The notes beneath the pieces were generated by a model. That model worked only from the letters and a program-made list of their open reading frames with translations, ran no database searches and was not told the origin of the DNA. From NCBI GenBank assembly GCA_014800685.1, contig JAAVFQ010000017.1:1-39250 (forward strand): a stretch of DNA of 39,250 nt, read 5' to 3'. The translations under genes were made by a program, and so were the position numbers. Shown here one piece after another: positions 1-7,916 of this stretch (positions are counted from its first letter, which is position 1; the number at the start of each line of letters is the position of its first letter). This DNA comes from Bacteroidales bacterium. Lineage in GTDB: Bacteria; Bacteroidota; Bacteroidia; Bacteroidales; Muribaculaceae.

Positions 1-274
1 AGTTATGGCAATTTTTCCCGCTTTGCAAGTCTTTTCCCCTTTTTTATCGCTTTTTTCGTGAACTTTTTTGTATCACGCTGATTGTTAGTGATTTGCAGAG
101 AGTTAATTTTTGTTTAATTTTGTTATGTTATGTTTATTTTGAAATGAGATTTTTGCAATAAGCGCAAAAGTTGCGCCGAAAAAATCTCTTCCGACACAAC
201 TTTTATGCATTATTCAGCCGATATTTCAGGTAGAATTTGGCTGAAATTATCTATCTAAATGTGGATTTCGACCT

Positions 275-715
275 TTATCTGTCGATTTTAAGGAAATTGC
301 CGGCTCTATCGAACTCCAGATCGAGCCCGTTGCTGAGTTCAATTTCGTATTTATTATTCTTTTTATCAACCCCAATGATTTTAGAGCCCTTGTAGTTTTT
401 GCGGACATAATTAACAAGAGCATTAGGGAGCATAGCGTCCGGGACGGCGTTGCTTCCCATATCTATCTCCTTCCAGTTGCCGTTGTGGTCAAAATCCACT
501 TCTGTTCCATCGCTAAGAATGACTTCGTAGTCGGTGTTACCTACGAGCTTTTTATCAATCTTAATGTGATTAACTGATTTTTTGGGGAAGTACTTAGTGA
601 GAGTGGTCCGGGCAGATGCCGGGAGGTCAGCCACGTTTCTGGATATGACGTCACGCGCCTGTGCCGAAGCAAGACCGAGGATTAACGCTACAATAATAGA
701 GAGATACTTTTTCAT
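275..715 (-). CDS. PepSY-like exported protein
   Basis: 146 aa with an N-terminal signal peptide (MKKYLSIIVALILGLASAQA, cleavage near residue 20). The mature part holds two similar halves, each ending in a Tyr-Glu-(Val/Ile)-x-Leu-(Ser)-(Asp/Asn)-Gly segment followed by Asp-x-x-Gly-Asn: residues about 62-82 (TDYEVILSDGTEVDFDHNGN) and 125-142 (NKYEIELSNGLDLEFDRAGN). This is the pattern of the putative-beta-lactamase-inhibitor-like / PepSY-like periplasmic family common in Bacteroidetes. The biochemical role of the family is not settled; ligand or protease-inhibitor binding is only suggested. It is divergent from the sigma factor gene across a 219-nt gap, so co-regulation is possible. No consensus promoter was found in front of it. 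Confidence 0.85.
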   Translation of the reverse strand: MKKYLSIIVALILGLASAQARDVISRNVADLPASARTTLTKYFPKKSVNHIKIDKKLVGNTDYEVILSDGTEVDFDHNGNWKEIDMGSNAVPDAMLPNALVNYVRKNYKGSKIIGVDKKNNKYEIELSNGLDLEFDRAGNFLKIDR

Positions 716-934
716 AATGTCCTTTATTTATTAAGTTATATAGTGTAAACGCCGGGACGGAAAATAAAGTTCGGCATGACGGCAATTTAATCATCCCAAA
801 ATCTTTCTTTGTGATAAAATGGTTTAAAACTAAACACACTCTACGAAATCTTAAGATTTTTTTTGGAAGGCGAGCGACCTTTTTTGGGAGTTGTGTTGTT
901 TTAAAGATACAGATTAACACTAAACATTACGATT

Positions 935-1441
935 ATGACAGACTCAGCAACATTTAAAAAGAAATTATTAGGATTGCAAGGAAATCTCCTAAACTTTGCA
1001 TATCAGTTAACGACAAACCGAGAAGCTGCGGAGGATCTTGTCCAAGACACTACACTCAAGGTGCTTGACAATGAATCCAAATATGTAGATAATACCAATT
1101 TCAAGGGTTGGGTATTTACAATAATGCGTAATATATTTATCAATAATTACCGCAGAACCGTAAGGAGCTCAACGATAATAGACACTACAGATGATTTATA
1201 TCATCTCAATCTCTCACAGGAGTCAGGAGTGTCGACACCGGAGGGTTCCTTTGCAGCCAAGGAGATTTCAGCAGCAATTAATAGTTTCACAGATGACTAT
1301 AAGGTGCCGTTTACGATGTATTTCGCTGGCTACAAATATAGCGAAATAGCAGAGAAGATGGGGCTTCCACTCGGGACAATCAAGAGCAGAATCTTTTTTG
1401 CACGAAAACGGCTTCAGACTATGCTGAAGGATTATAGATAA
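935..1441 (+). CDS. ECF-type RNA polymerase sigma factor (paralogue 1)
   Basis: 168 aa. Region 2 is visible at residues about 12-75, with the core-binding EAAEDLVQDTTLKVL segment and the TNFKGWVFTIMRNIFINNYRR block that corresponds to the -10 recognition helix. Region 4 is at about 110-165, with YKYSEIAEKMGLPLGTIKSR as the helix-turn-helix. Length is normal for ECF factors. No anti-sigma gene lies next to it; the divergent neighbour is a PepSY-like exported protein with no cytoplasmic anti-sigma domain. It is closely similar over its full, identical length to the sigma factor at 16043-16549. Its codon use is visibly more A/T-rich than that of the second copy. Target regulon unknown. Confidence 0.93.
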   Translation: MTDSATFKKKLLGLQGNLLNFAYQLTTNREAAEDLVQDTTLKVLDNESKYVDNTNFKGWVFTIMRNIFINNYRRTVRSSTIIDTTDDLYHLNLSQESGVSTPEGSFAAKEISAAINSFTDDYKVPFTMYFAGYKYSEIAEKMGLPLGTIKSRIFFARKRLQTMLKDYR

Positions 1442-1467
1442 GAATTTTTCTCATTTAAGTAATTTCG

Positions 1468-1559
1468 AAAAATTAAACGATATATGTGAGATGAAAACTC
1501 TTGTACAATAAAACTTGCCCTTTTGGGCTAATTTCACGTTGTCTCTCAGTCAGATATGC
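1468..1559. repeat. Dispersed intergenic repeat, copy 1
   Basis: A segment starting at AAAAATTAAACGA and running through AATAAAACTTG, CCTTTTGGGC and CTCAGTCAG. It aligns almost without gaps to 6888-6977; I count about 80% identity over the first 86 columns. It contains a small GCCC-TTTT-GGGC hairpin at 1517-1528. It lies in the 3' region between two convergent genes. Function unknown; it could be a family-wide intergenic repeat. Confidence 0.75.
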
Positions 1560-1699
1560 TTATATCTTCCTTCGTTTCGTCGCGAAATTATCTCCAAAAT
1601 TTCTTCGTTTTATATGTACATTAATTTTTCTCACTTACTTACTTAAAAATAAAACGAAAAGCAAAACCCCTTAATAGATAAATACCTCTTATATATGAC

Positions 1700-1739
1700 G
1701 CAGCCACCCGGGTTATCCCGCAGGTGGCTGCATTTTTAA
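1700..1739 (+). terminator. Rho-independent terminator
   Basis: Perfect 9-bp stem GCAGCCACC (1700-1708) / GGTGGCTGC (1723-1731), then ATTTTTAAT. The T-tract is on the plus strand, so it ends transcription from the sigma-factor side. It sits about 260 nt after the sigma stop codon, leaving a long 3' region in 1442-1700 that holds only the dispersed repeat and A/T-rich sequence with no recognisable gene. Confidence 0.8.
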
Positions 1740-1765
1740 TAATGCATATTAATACAGGAGAGTAA

Positions 1766-2446
1766 TCATTCATCGCCGAGGAGGTCCGGTCTTAACCGCC
1801 GAGTTCTTTCAAGAGCCTGCTCATGCTTCCACTCGTCGATTTTTGCCTGATGGCCTGAGAGAAGGATTTCCGGAACTTTCCAGCCTTTGTATTCAGCAGG
1901 TCTGGTATATACCGGAGGTGCAAGCAGGTTATCCTGAAAGCTATCGGAGAGGGCAGACTGTTCATCACCGATAGCACCCGGAATTAACCTTACAATAGAG
2001 TCAGCAATAATTGCAGCCGGGAGCTCGCCTCCGGTGAGCACATAGTCTCCAATGGAAATTTCGCGCGTCACGAGATGCTCACGAATACGATAGTCAATAC
2101 CTTTATAGTGTCCGCAGAGAATAATGATATTTTCAGCAAGCGAAAGAGAATTAGCCGTTTTCTGATTGAAGGTTTCGCCATCGGGAGTGACAAAAATGAC
2201 TTCATCGTAGTGACGTTGCTCGCGAAGCATGGAAATACACGCATCAACGGGTTGGATTTGCATAACCATTCCGGCTTCTCCGCCGAAAGGATAATCGTCG
2301 ACCTTTCGATGTTTGTTGGTAGTGAAATCACGGAGATTATGGACACAAATTTCCACGAGTCCCTTGTCTTGCGCTCTTTTGAGAATAGAGCAATTAAGAG
2401 GAGACTCAAGCATTTCCGGGAGTACGGTGATAATATCGATTCTCAT
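1766..2446 (-). CDS. trmD: tRNA (guanine-37-N1)-methyltransferase
   Basis: 226 aa SPOUT-class enzyme that makes m1G37 next to the anticodon, preventing +1 frameshifting, using S-adenosylmethionine. [13 protein letters not shown] is the typical N-terminus, so I start at the ATG at 2446 rather than the open frame extending to 2500. Family motifs are present: [14 protein letters not shown] near residue 50, VTPDGETF, the trefoil-knot SAM-binding [12 protein letters not shown] and [16 protein letters not shown], and PEYTRP-like [15 protein letters not shown] followed by [12 protein letters not shown]. Length is normal (family about 225-250). It lies 115 nt downstream of the inositol-phosphate synthase gene in the same direction and could be read from it. 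Confidence 0.97.
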   Translation of the reverse strand: MRIDIITVLPEMLESPLNCSILKRAQDKGLVEICVHNLRDFTTNKHRKVDDYPFGGEAGMVMQIQPVDACISMLREQRHYDEVIFVTPDGETFNQKTANSLSLAENIIILCGHYKGIDYRIREHLVTREISIGDYVLTGGELPAAIIADSIVRLIPGAIGDEQSALSDSFQDNLLAPPVYTRPAEYKGWKVPEILLSGHQAKIDEWKHEQALERTRRLRPDLLGDE

Positions 2447-2561
2447 GAGACAGAAAAGCGTTAAAAGAGAGAGGGCGTTCCGAAACAGAATTTTCGGCAT
2501 ACCCTCTCTAAGTTGTTATGCTTGTCAGCGCTGATTTATACAGCGGACAGAAACAGAGTTA

Positions 2562-3866
2562 TCAGTCGATTTCCTCATCAGCTTCGTAACCACCCATTTC
2601 GCGGATAGCGTTCTTAAGCATTACATACTGCTGGAAGAGGTGATTAACGGGAATTTCGCCTTCAGTGTAGTCGTGCATCGGGCTCTTGAGGAAGAAGCTG
2701 AGGAACTTCTGAGTTCCATATCTTCCGGCGCGAGCAGCGAGGTCGCTGAGGAGCACGAGGTCGAGACAGAGGGGAGCAGCGAGGATAGAGTCGCGGCAGA
2801 GGAAGTTGATCTTGATCTGCATGGGATAGCCCATCCATCCGAAGATGTCGATATTATCCCAACCCTCCTTGTTGTCGTTGCGGGGGGGATAATAGTTGAT
2901 ACGCACCTTGTGGTAGTAGTCGTTGTAGAGATCGGGCTGCTCTTCGGGAACGAGAATAGACTCGAGAGTAGAGAGCTTGCTGACCTCTTTAGTGCGGAAG
3001 TTAGCGGGCTCATCGAGCACGAGGCCGTCACGGTTACCGAGGATGTTGGTAGAGAACCATCCTGAGAGGCCGAGGCAACGAGTGCCGATGATAGGCGCAA
3101 AACCAGACTTCACGAGAGTCTGCCCGGTCTTGAAGTCTTTACCGGCGATGGGCATCTTAGTTCTCTCAGCCACCTCCCACATAGCGGGGAAGTCGACGGT
3201 AGTATTGGGGGCACCCATGATGAAGGGGCAACCCTCAAGGAGAGCAGCATAGGCGTAGCACATAGAGGGAGCGATGTGCTCTTTATCGTCAGCCTTCATA
3301 GCGGCGACCATAGCCTCTTCAGTGCCGTGCACTTTCTCATCCACAGCCACATAGACCTCGGTAGAAGCAGCCCAGAGGACTACAACGCGCTCAACACCTG
3401 TCTCCTTCTTGAAATTGCGGATATCTTCACGGAGGCGTTCCACCATTTCCCAGCGGGTGATGTCGCCCATAGTGTTGTCGCCATCAAGACGCTTAGCGTA
3501 GTTCTTATCAAAAGCGGCCTTCATAGGCTTGATAGCTTTGAGCTCATCCTTGACGGGCTCAATATCCTTTTCCTTGAGCACTTCTGCATTAATAGCAGAC
3601 TCGTAGGCATTTTCGGGATAAACGTCCCAGGCACCGAATACGATATCATCAAGCGATGCGATGGGGACGATGTCTTTATAGTGAAGATATTTTTTGTTTT
3701 CGCCACGTCCTACGCGGATTTTGTCGAACTGAGTCATGGAGCCGACGGGCTTAGCGAGCCCCTTGCGAGCCATGAAGACACCAGTCATAAAAGTAGTGGT
3801 CACAGCACCGAGACCAACAACGAGGACGCCTAATTTACCATTGGCTTCTTTTGCTTTTTCTGCCAT
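2562..3866 (-). CDS. ino1: myo-inositol-1-phosphate synthase (inositol-3-phosphate synthase)
   Basis: 434 aa. It cyclises glucose-6-phosphate to inositol-3-phosphate in an NAD-dependent reaction in the cytoplasm, the committed step for inositol lipids. The N-terminal dinucleotide-binding stretch LGVLVVGLGAVTTTFMTGV (residues about 12-30), a GAWDVYPENAYESA segment and the SGFAPIIGTRCLGLSGWFSTNILGNRDG block match the MIPS family. An extended acidic tail ends the protein. Length fits the shorter prokaryotic/Bacteroides-type enzymes. It has its own promoter (4008-4039) yet follows the lipid-headgroup genes, and the same enzyme family heads the inositol-lipid cluster in Bacteroides thetaiotaomicron. 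The symbol is by family name. Confidence 0.93.
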   Translation of the reverse strand: MAEKAKEANGKLGVLVVGLGAVTTTFMTGVFMARKGLAKPVGSMTQFDKIRVGRGENKKYLHYKDIVPIASLDDIVFGAWDVYPENAYESAINAEVLKEKDIEPVKDELKAIKPMKAAFDKNYAKRLDGDNTMGDITRWEMVERLREDIRNFKKETGVERVVVLWAASTEVYVAVDEKVHGTEEAMVAAMKADDKEHIAPSMCYAYAALLEGCPFIMGAPNTTVDFPAMWEVAERTKMPIAGKDFKTGQTLVKSGFAPIIGTRCLGLSGWFSTNILGNRDGLVLDEPANFRTKEVSKLSTLESILVPEEQPDLYNDYYHKVRINYYPPRNDNKEGWDNIDIFGWMGYPMQIKINFLCRDSILAAPLCLDLVLLSDLAARAGRYGTQKFLSFFLKSPMHDYTEGEIPVNHLFQQYVMLKNAIREMGGYEADEEID

Positions 3867-4007
3867 TTTGAGTAATTATAAGTAAGTTGTGTTTTTTAAT
3901 AAACCGTGACTAAAGCCGGGAAAGTAAATTCCGGCAAAGAGTCAGAAAGAGAGCCCTCGAATCGGCAACCTATCCAAGATCGAAGAGGCTGCCAATCGAA
4001 AGTCGGG

Positions 4008-4039
4008 CAAAATTATATAGATTTCACGAACCGACCAAG
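4008..4039 (-). promoter_or_regulatory. Bacteroidetes-type promoter for the inositol-phosphate synthase gene
   Basis: On the minus strand the -7 box is TAATTTTG (4008-4015), matching TAnnTTTG exactly. A CTTG -33 box (4036-4039; consensus TTTG) lies 20 nt upstream. This predicts a 5' leader of about 130 nt before the start codon at 3866. The 3867-4258 gap contains this promoter, the hairpin at 4060-4089 and A/T-rich sequence; no gene seen. Confidence 0.65.
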
Positions 4040-4059
4040 AAAATTCCAATAAAAGTAAA

Positions 4060-4089
4060 GGTGTGAAATGTTAAATTTTATTTCACACC
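4060..4089 (-). terminator. Hairpin, probable terminator of the lipid operon
   Basis: Perfect 10-bp inverted repeat GGTGTGAAAT / ATTTCACACC with a 10-nt A/T loop, about 170 nt beyond the HAD gene stop. On the minus strand the stem is followed by TTTACTTTTA, a broken T-tract. It separates the HAD gene from the promoter of the next gene. Confidence 0.55.
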
Positions 4090-4258
4090 CTACTATTTAG
4101 TTAACAAATATTAAATTTTCAATATTTGATGAGATTTTAGTTAATAAACCTAAAGAGGGCTTCTGGGTTTTTATTTAGATAATATTTACATTTAAACCAA
4201 ATTAAACAATAAATCATTCTAAACATACTCTATACGCTCATTAACCTTACTTACTTTC

Positions 4259-5017
4259 TCACTTACTTATCAATTCAGATAGAGAATCGATCGTTGGGAC
4301 TCCGGCGGGGGGAGTGGATTCTTCGGCGGGATCCCAGGTCAACCCTTTAATCCACACGGCATGACACCCGATGGAAGTAGCAGGGAGAATATCCTTTTTT
4401 ATGCTGTCGCCAACTACGAGAACCTCCTTCGGATCCATGCCGAGAGCCTTCACTCCGAGACGGAAAATCTCAGGGTCAGGCTTTCTGACGCCAACCACAG
4501 CGCTTTCGATAATTTTTTTGAAGAACCGGTAGATCCCAAAGTCCTTGAGGACAGACTCGATATTGCCATAAAAGTTGCTGACGAGCACGAGAGGGAATTT
4601 CTCGGCAAGAGTCTTGAGAACGGGAATGGCATCTTTTACGTGTGCTTCAGCCGCCTTATAGCAAAGGTCGGCAGTCTCTTTAGCCTTTTCTTCCACGAGA
4701 GCGGGGGGGAAAAGTCCGTTTTCTGAGAGCCATTGGAGCTCCAGACGCATTTTAATGAGGAGCATATCGGCGAAGGTATGCTGTGGGAGGATATGGCGCA
4801 CTCTGGCGAGTTCGCGTTCTGCGAAGACATAAGCCTCGCGAAATTCGCCTTTTGAGACAGCAATATCAGCTTTCTGCCATGCATTCCAGATGACTTCACT
4901 CCAGTGATCACCGGCAGAATCGATAGTGCCGCCGTAGTCAAAAATTACACCTTTAATACCGGTAAAAATATCATTAATTTGAGAGTTCATCGCAAAGAGT
5001 TTTACAGATTTTTTCAT
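4259..5017 (-). CDS. HAD-superfamily hydrolase in the inositol-lipid locus
   Basis: 252 aa from the first ATG; an internal ATG at 4990 is an alternative. HAD motif I is FDYGGTID (residues 26-33): the nucleophile Asp27 is present, but the usual acid/base Asp two residues later is Gly29. Motif II Ser is in LVLVSNF, motif III Lys in GVRKPDPEIF, and motif IV is GDSIKKD, all intact. Its 5' end overlaps the end of the upstream CDP-alcohol phosphotransferase gene by 44 nt, so the two are almost certainly translated together. The substrate may be an inositol or lipid phosphate, judged from context only. The Gly substitution occurs in other DYGGT-type HAD proteins and does not by itself prove inactivity. 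Confidence 0.85.
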   Translation of the reverse strand: MKKSVKLFAMNSQINDIFTGIKGVIFDYGGTIDSAGDHWSEVIWNAWQKADIAVSKGEFREAYVFAERELARVRHILPQHTFADMLLIKMRLELQWLSENGLFPPALVEEKAKETADLCYKAAEAHVKDAIPVLKTLAEKFPLVLVSNFYGNIESVLKDFGIYRFFKKIIESAVVGVRKPDPEIFRLGVKALGMDPKEVLVVGDSIKKDILPATSIGCHAVWIKGLTWDPAEESTPPAGVPTIDSLSELISK

Positions 5018-5909
5018 GACGACATACCATATAAATAAGCAGGAAATTCAGCACCGTCAGCTCAAAAGCAAAGTAAAGCCATGGCATTCTGAAAATCAGA
5101 ATCGCGGCAAAGAGGGCGAAGGAGCGGGTGTTGAACGAGAGGATATTGGTATATTTCATCAGAGGGAGAGAGAGGGCACGAAATTTATCGCGGAACTGCT
5201 GCGGGATATGGTCACCATATTTCACTTGCAGACGTGCGCGGAGTTTTTGCATAGAGGGGGTGCGCCGTTCCTGACCTTTAGTATAGTTCATATAAAAGAA
5301 GAGCACGATTTTCTGCCAGAAATTGCCATTCCAGGAGAGAGTATCAAATTTTTCACGAAGGATAGAATAGCGGTCGAGTTCGCTCCCCTCTTCTCCTTTA
5401 AGGAAATAGAGATGAAACTGGCGATAATAATCTGCCATAGCAGCCTGCACACCATGACAAATGCCGGTCACGACAGCCATTACCCAAATCACCCACTTAT
5501 GAGCCATAAAGAAATCAGAGGTGACATTTTCTCTGAGACAGATAGCCACGTATATAGCTGCAAACCAGAGGTCGCCGCTGAGACCGTCAAGGATTCTGCC
5601 GAGTCGGGAATACTGTTTTGTCATTCGAGCGAGCTGACCATCTGCTGAGTCGAAAGAATCGGCCCAGACGAGGAGAAGGACGCCGAGCAGATTCCACCAG
5701 ATATTATTAAAATAGAAAGCCACGCCTGCGCCGATGCCAAGAAATATGGAGGCAATAGTGATTACATTGGGATGCACACCAAGTTTTTTAGCAAGGAGCG
5801 CCCATGCGTAACCAAGGGGGCGATAGAAAATAAGGTCGAAATGCTCCTCCGTGTCCATAGACTTGAGAGAGCTTTTATATTGAGAGATAAAGGATTTTTT
5901 GTCTGACAT
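4974..5909 (-). CDS. CDP-alcohol phosphotransferase, atypical (second copy)
   Basis: 311 aa integral membrane enzyme with several hydrophobic segments (about 50-70, 72-86, 115-127, 138-156, 268-300). The signature is D87-x2-D90-G91-x2-A94-R95-x8-G104-x3-D108, but the residue where the fourth catalytic Asp belongs (112) is Gly, with Asp at 113 (ILDGLSGD). The enzyme class transfers a phospho-alcohol from a CDP-linked donor. It is much longer than the canonical copy at 7913-8599 because of a cytosolic-looking insert (about 160-250). Overlap with the HAD gene and proximity to inositol-phosphate synthase suggest inositol-lipid formation. Exact donor and acceptor unknown. Its start region is duplicated (5902-5945). 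Confidence 0.85.
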   Translation of the reverse strand: MSDKKSFISQYKSSLKSMDTEEHFDLIFYRPLGYAWALLAKKLGVHPNVITIASIFLGIGAGVAFYFNNIWWNLLGVLLLVWADSFDSADGQLARMTKQYSRLGRILDGLSGDLWFAAIYVAICLRENVTSDFFMAHKWVIWVMAVVTGICHGVQAAMADYYRQFHLYFLKGEEGSELDRYSILREKFDTLSWNGNFWQKIVLFFYMNYTKGQERRTPSMQKLRARLQVKYGDHIPQQFRDKFRALSLPLMKYTNILSFNTRSFALFAAILIFRMPWLYFAFELTVLNFLLIYMVCRHEKICKTLCDELSN

Positions 5910-5945
5910 TAGAATTTTAATTATCTGACATAAGAATTTTAATTA
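5902..5945 (-). repeat. 22-bp tandem duplication covering a translation start
   Basis: Two adjacent 22-bp units, 5902-5923 and 5924-5945, differ at one base (T5910 vs A5932). Each carries the start codon and the A/T-rich leader of the downstream CDP-alcohol phosphotransferase gene. The upstream copy opens a four-codon frame ATG TCA GAT AAT TAA (5931-5917) that ends just before the true start at 5909. Confidence 0.85.
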
Positions 5946-5988
5946 TAAGCAAGCACGTTGTAAGACGCAAGCCACTCATCTTGCGAGA

Positions 5989-6876
5989 TCACTTTCCAAA
6001 TTCCTCCCTAAGGTGATATGTCTGCTCCCTGAGGAAAGCGCCGAGACCCGGTATATCGCCCTTATACTTGGCGATAGTCTCCGGAGAAATGGGCTGACCT
6101 ATAGAAATATGAACCTCCTTATTTCTCTTCCTGAACACTTCGGAGGGGAGGCGCAGAGACCTTGCCGGCCAGCAAGCATGACCAAGGAAATTAAAGAACC
6201 AGCTATTGGAGCCGTGGAAGAATATAGGGATAACGGGCACTTTGGCTCTGGCAATAATTTCACTGACCGAATCCTGCCAGGGGCGGTCTATGAGTTCTCC
6301 TTTGAGATTAGTTTTGCTCATGGCGCCGGCGGGAAAGAATCCTACAGGGTGACCATCCCGGAGTCTGCGGAAAACCTCCCGGATGCCGTTGATGCTCACA
6401 GAACGTTTTTTAGGGTCGATGCTCCAGGCATCTACAGAAATAAAATTCGGTCTCATGGCGCTGAGATGAGAGAGGAAATAGTTGACCATCACCTTATAGT
6501 CAGGGCGCAGCTGTGTGATAAGATAGATGAGCGTGATGCCATCAACGGCTCCGAATGGATGATTGCTGACGGTGATAAAGGGGCCCTGGCGGAAGCGTTC
6601 AAGTATGTCCTGATTATCCACGCGCATATCAAACTTAAAATCATCCTCCACGAGGTGCTTGACAAATTCAGCTCCGGGGGTCTGAGACCACCGGCCATGC
6701 ACCCTATTGACTTCATCCACTCTCAGCCAATGCAGAAGCGTGTTTACGAGCTTTTCATGGCCTTTAAGCTTAGGAGCCATGCGAGCCACGTCCTGATATG
6801 TCAGGACGTCGGGATGCACATCATATTTTTTTATTAACTCTTCATGAGTGAGGAGAGTATCGTCTCTATTGTCCAT
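5989..6876 (-). CDS. Lysophospholipid acyltransferase, hemolysin/OlsA-like clade
   Basis: 295 aa. The acyltransferase block I is NHPFGAVDG (residues 105-113), in which His106 and Asp112 are five residues apart. This NHPxGxxDG form is typical of the hemolysin-like / ornithine- and glycine-lipid acyltransferase clade rather than the HxxxxD of PlsC. A glycerolipid-binding FPAGAMS motif is at 181-187, and VPVIPIFFHGSNSWFFNFLG follows as block IV. Likely adds a fatty acyl chain to a lysolipid or amino-lipid on the cytoplasmic membrane face. It is 80 nt from the next gene and 92 nt from the previous one, all co-directional. Acceptor unknown. Confidence 0.88.
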   Translation of the reverse strand: MDNRDDTLLTHEELIKKYDVHPDVLTYQDVARMAPKLKGHEKLVNTLLHWLRVDEVNRVHGRWSQTPGAEFVKHLVEDDFKFDMRVDNQDILERFRQGPFITVSNHPFGAVDGITLIYLITQLRPDYKVMVNYFLSHLSAMRPNFISVDAWSIDPKKRSVSINGIREVFRRLRDGHPVGFFPAGAMSKTNLKGELIDRPWQDSVSEIIARAKVPVIPIFFHGSNSWFFNFLGHACWPARSLRLPSEVFRKRNKEVHISIGQPISPETIAKYKGDIPGLGAFLREQTYHLREEFGK

Positions 6877-6887
6877 TCGTAAGTTCT

Positions 6888-6977
6888 AAAAATTAAACGA
6901 AATGTATTAGCTGAATATTCTTATACTATAAAACTTGTCCTTTTGAGCCGATTCTCATTGTCGCTCAGTCAGGAGAT
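6888..6977. repeat. Dispersed intergenic repeat, copy 2
   Basis: Matches the segment at 1468-1559, including AAAAATTAAACGA, TATAAAACTTG, CCTTTTGAGC and CTCAGTCAG in the same order and spacing. It fills the gap between the acyltransferase start and the PAP2 gene end, and its last bases overlap the final codons of the PAP2 gene (stop at 6969-6971). It would therefore be in the middle of the operon transcript. Confidence 0.75.
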
Positions 6978-7916
6978 GTAGAGTGTGTATTTATAGATGA
7001 AACGGCTGAAAGCCGGAATTTTCATCAGTACATATTCAAAAATCAGGTATCCTGCGATAGCACAGAATATTCCGGCTGCCACGTCAATGATATAGTGATG
7101 AGAGGTATACACGGCTGTAAACCAGATGCCCGCTGTGACCACGCCGAGCAAAACACGCCACAGGAGGCTGCTTTTGAGTCTCATGGCATAGATGAAAGCC
7201 ACGAGGGTGTAGGCGGAATGCAGAGAGGGGAAAGCCGCGAAGACATTGGCATTGCGTTCATAGAGTCCATGGAAGATAGAGAGACCCGTCATAGCGTCGA
7301 AAGCTGCGAGACCGGCCATATTTCCGGGGGTGGAGGTGTCAGCTATAGCTCCATAAATGGCAATATACCAAGGGGGAGCAGCCGGATGGACGTAATAAAG
7401 AGCAAAACCGATGAGATTGACAAGTAGAAATACGAGCGCAAAATGCAGATAGCCCTCACGCCGTCCGCGTGCGTAAAGCCACAATCCATAAAAGACCGGA
7501 AGGGGCACCCAGCAGAGGTAGAAAATGCCTGCGAGAAAATCCATTGAGGCAGAGGTGTGGCGCGCAAAAAATTCGTTAGGCGTCAACATTCCATCAGGGG
7601 ATGAAATTCCAAACAGACCCTTTTCAGTCTCATAAATTCCAACCACGTCGATAGGATTTACTTCATAGTTCGGGAGGAGATTCATCCAGTCGTAAGAGAT
7701 GCCGAATGCTACGAAAGGGAGTAGCGCCACGATAAGTTTTCTGGAGGGGAGAGATGAGAAGAAAAGAGCGCATATCAGCAGAGCGAGGAGGAGATGCTCC
7801 GGGCGGAAACCGACGCAAAGCAGCGTGACGGCAAGCCAGACCGCCAGAGAGAGAATCATAATTACCGACTCGCTCAGAGAAGGGAGACTGAAAATGCGTT
7901 TATCTGCCATGGTCAT
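6969..7916 (-). CDS. PAP2/AUR1-like inositol phosphorylceramide synthase candidate
   Basis: 315 aa polytopic membrane protein. It shows YYVHPAAPPWY, then AFPSLHSAYTL, then YTSHHYIIDVAAG, the pattern of PAP2-fold AUR1-like enzymes with the SLH and HxxxD catalytic residues on the outer face. In the B. thetaiotaomicron inositol-lipid cluster an enzyme of this type moves phosphoinositol from phosphatidylinositol to dihydroceramide. I choose the ATG at 7916 because it overlaps the upstream stop codon as ATGA; an ATG at 7934 is also in frame. It follows the canonical CDP-alcohol phosphotransferase directly, as expected for the substrate-supplying step. A generic lipid phosphatase is the alternative. 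Confidence 0.8.
   Translation of the reverse strand: MTMADKRIFSLPSLSESVIMILSLAVWLAVTLLCVGFRPEHLLLALLICALFFSSLPSRKLIVALLPFVAFGISYDWMNLLPNYEVNPIDVVGIYETEKGLFGISSPDGMLTPNEFFARHTSASMDFLAGIFYLCWVPLPVFYGLWLYARGRREGYLHFALVFLLVNLIGFALYYVHPAAPPWYIAIYGAIADTSTPGNMAGLAAFDAMTGLSIFHGLYERNANVFAAFPSLHSAYTLVAFIYAMRLKSSLLWRVLLGVVTAGIWFTAVYTSHHYIIDVAAGIFCAIAGYLIFEYVLMKIPAFSRFIYKYTLYIS

Noticed and set aside
1-274. Gene or RNA at the left edge
   Set aside because: A/T-rich with no credible frame; only a weak CGAC/GTCG hairpin near the end.
651-920. 89-aa open frame on the minus strand between the PepSY-like and sigma genes
   Set aside because: Composition is not protein-like, it overlaps the PepSY-like gene start, and no start signal was seen.
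2447-2500. N-terminal extension of trmD
   Set aside because: TrmD proteins begin at MRIDIITV; the additional 18 residues do not match the family.
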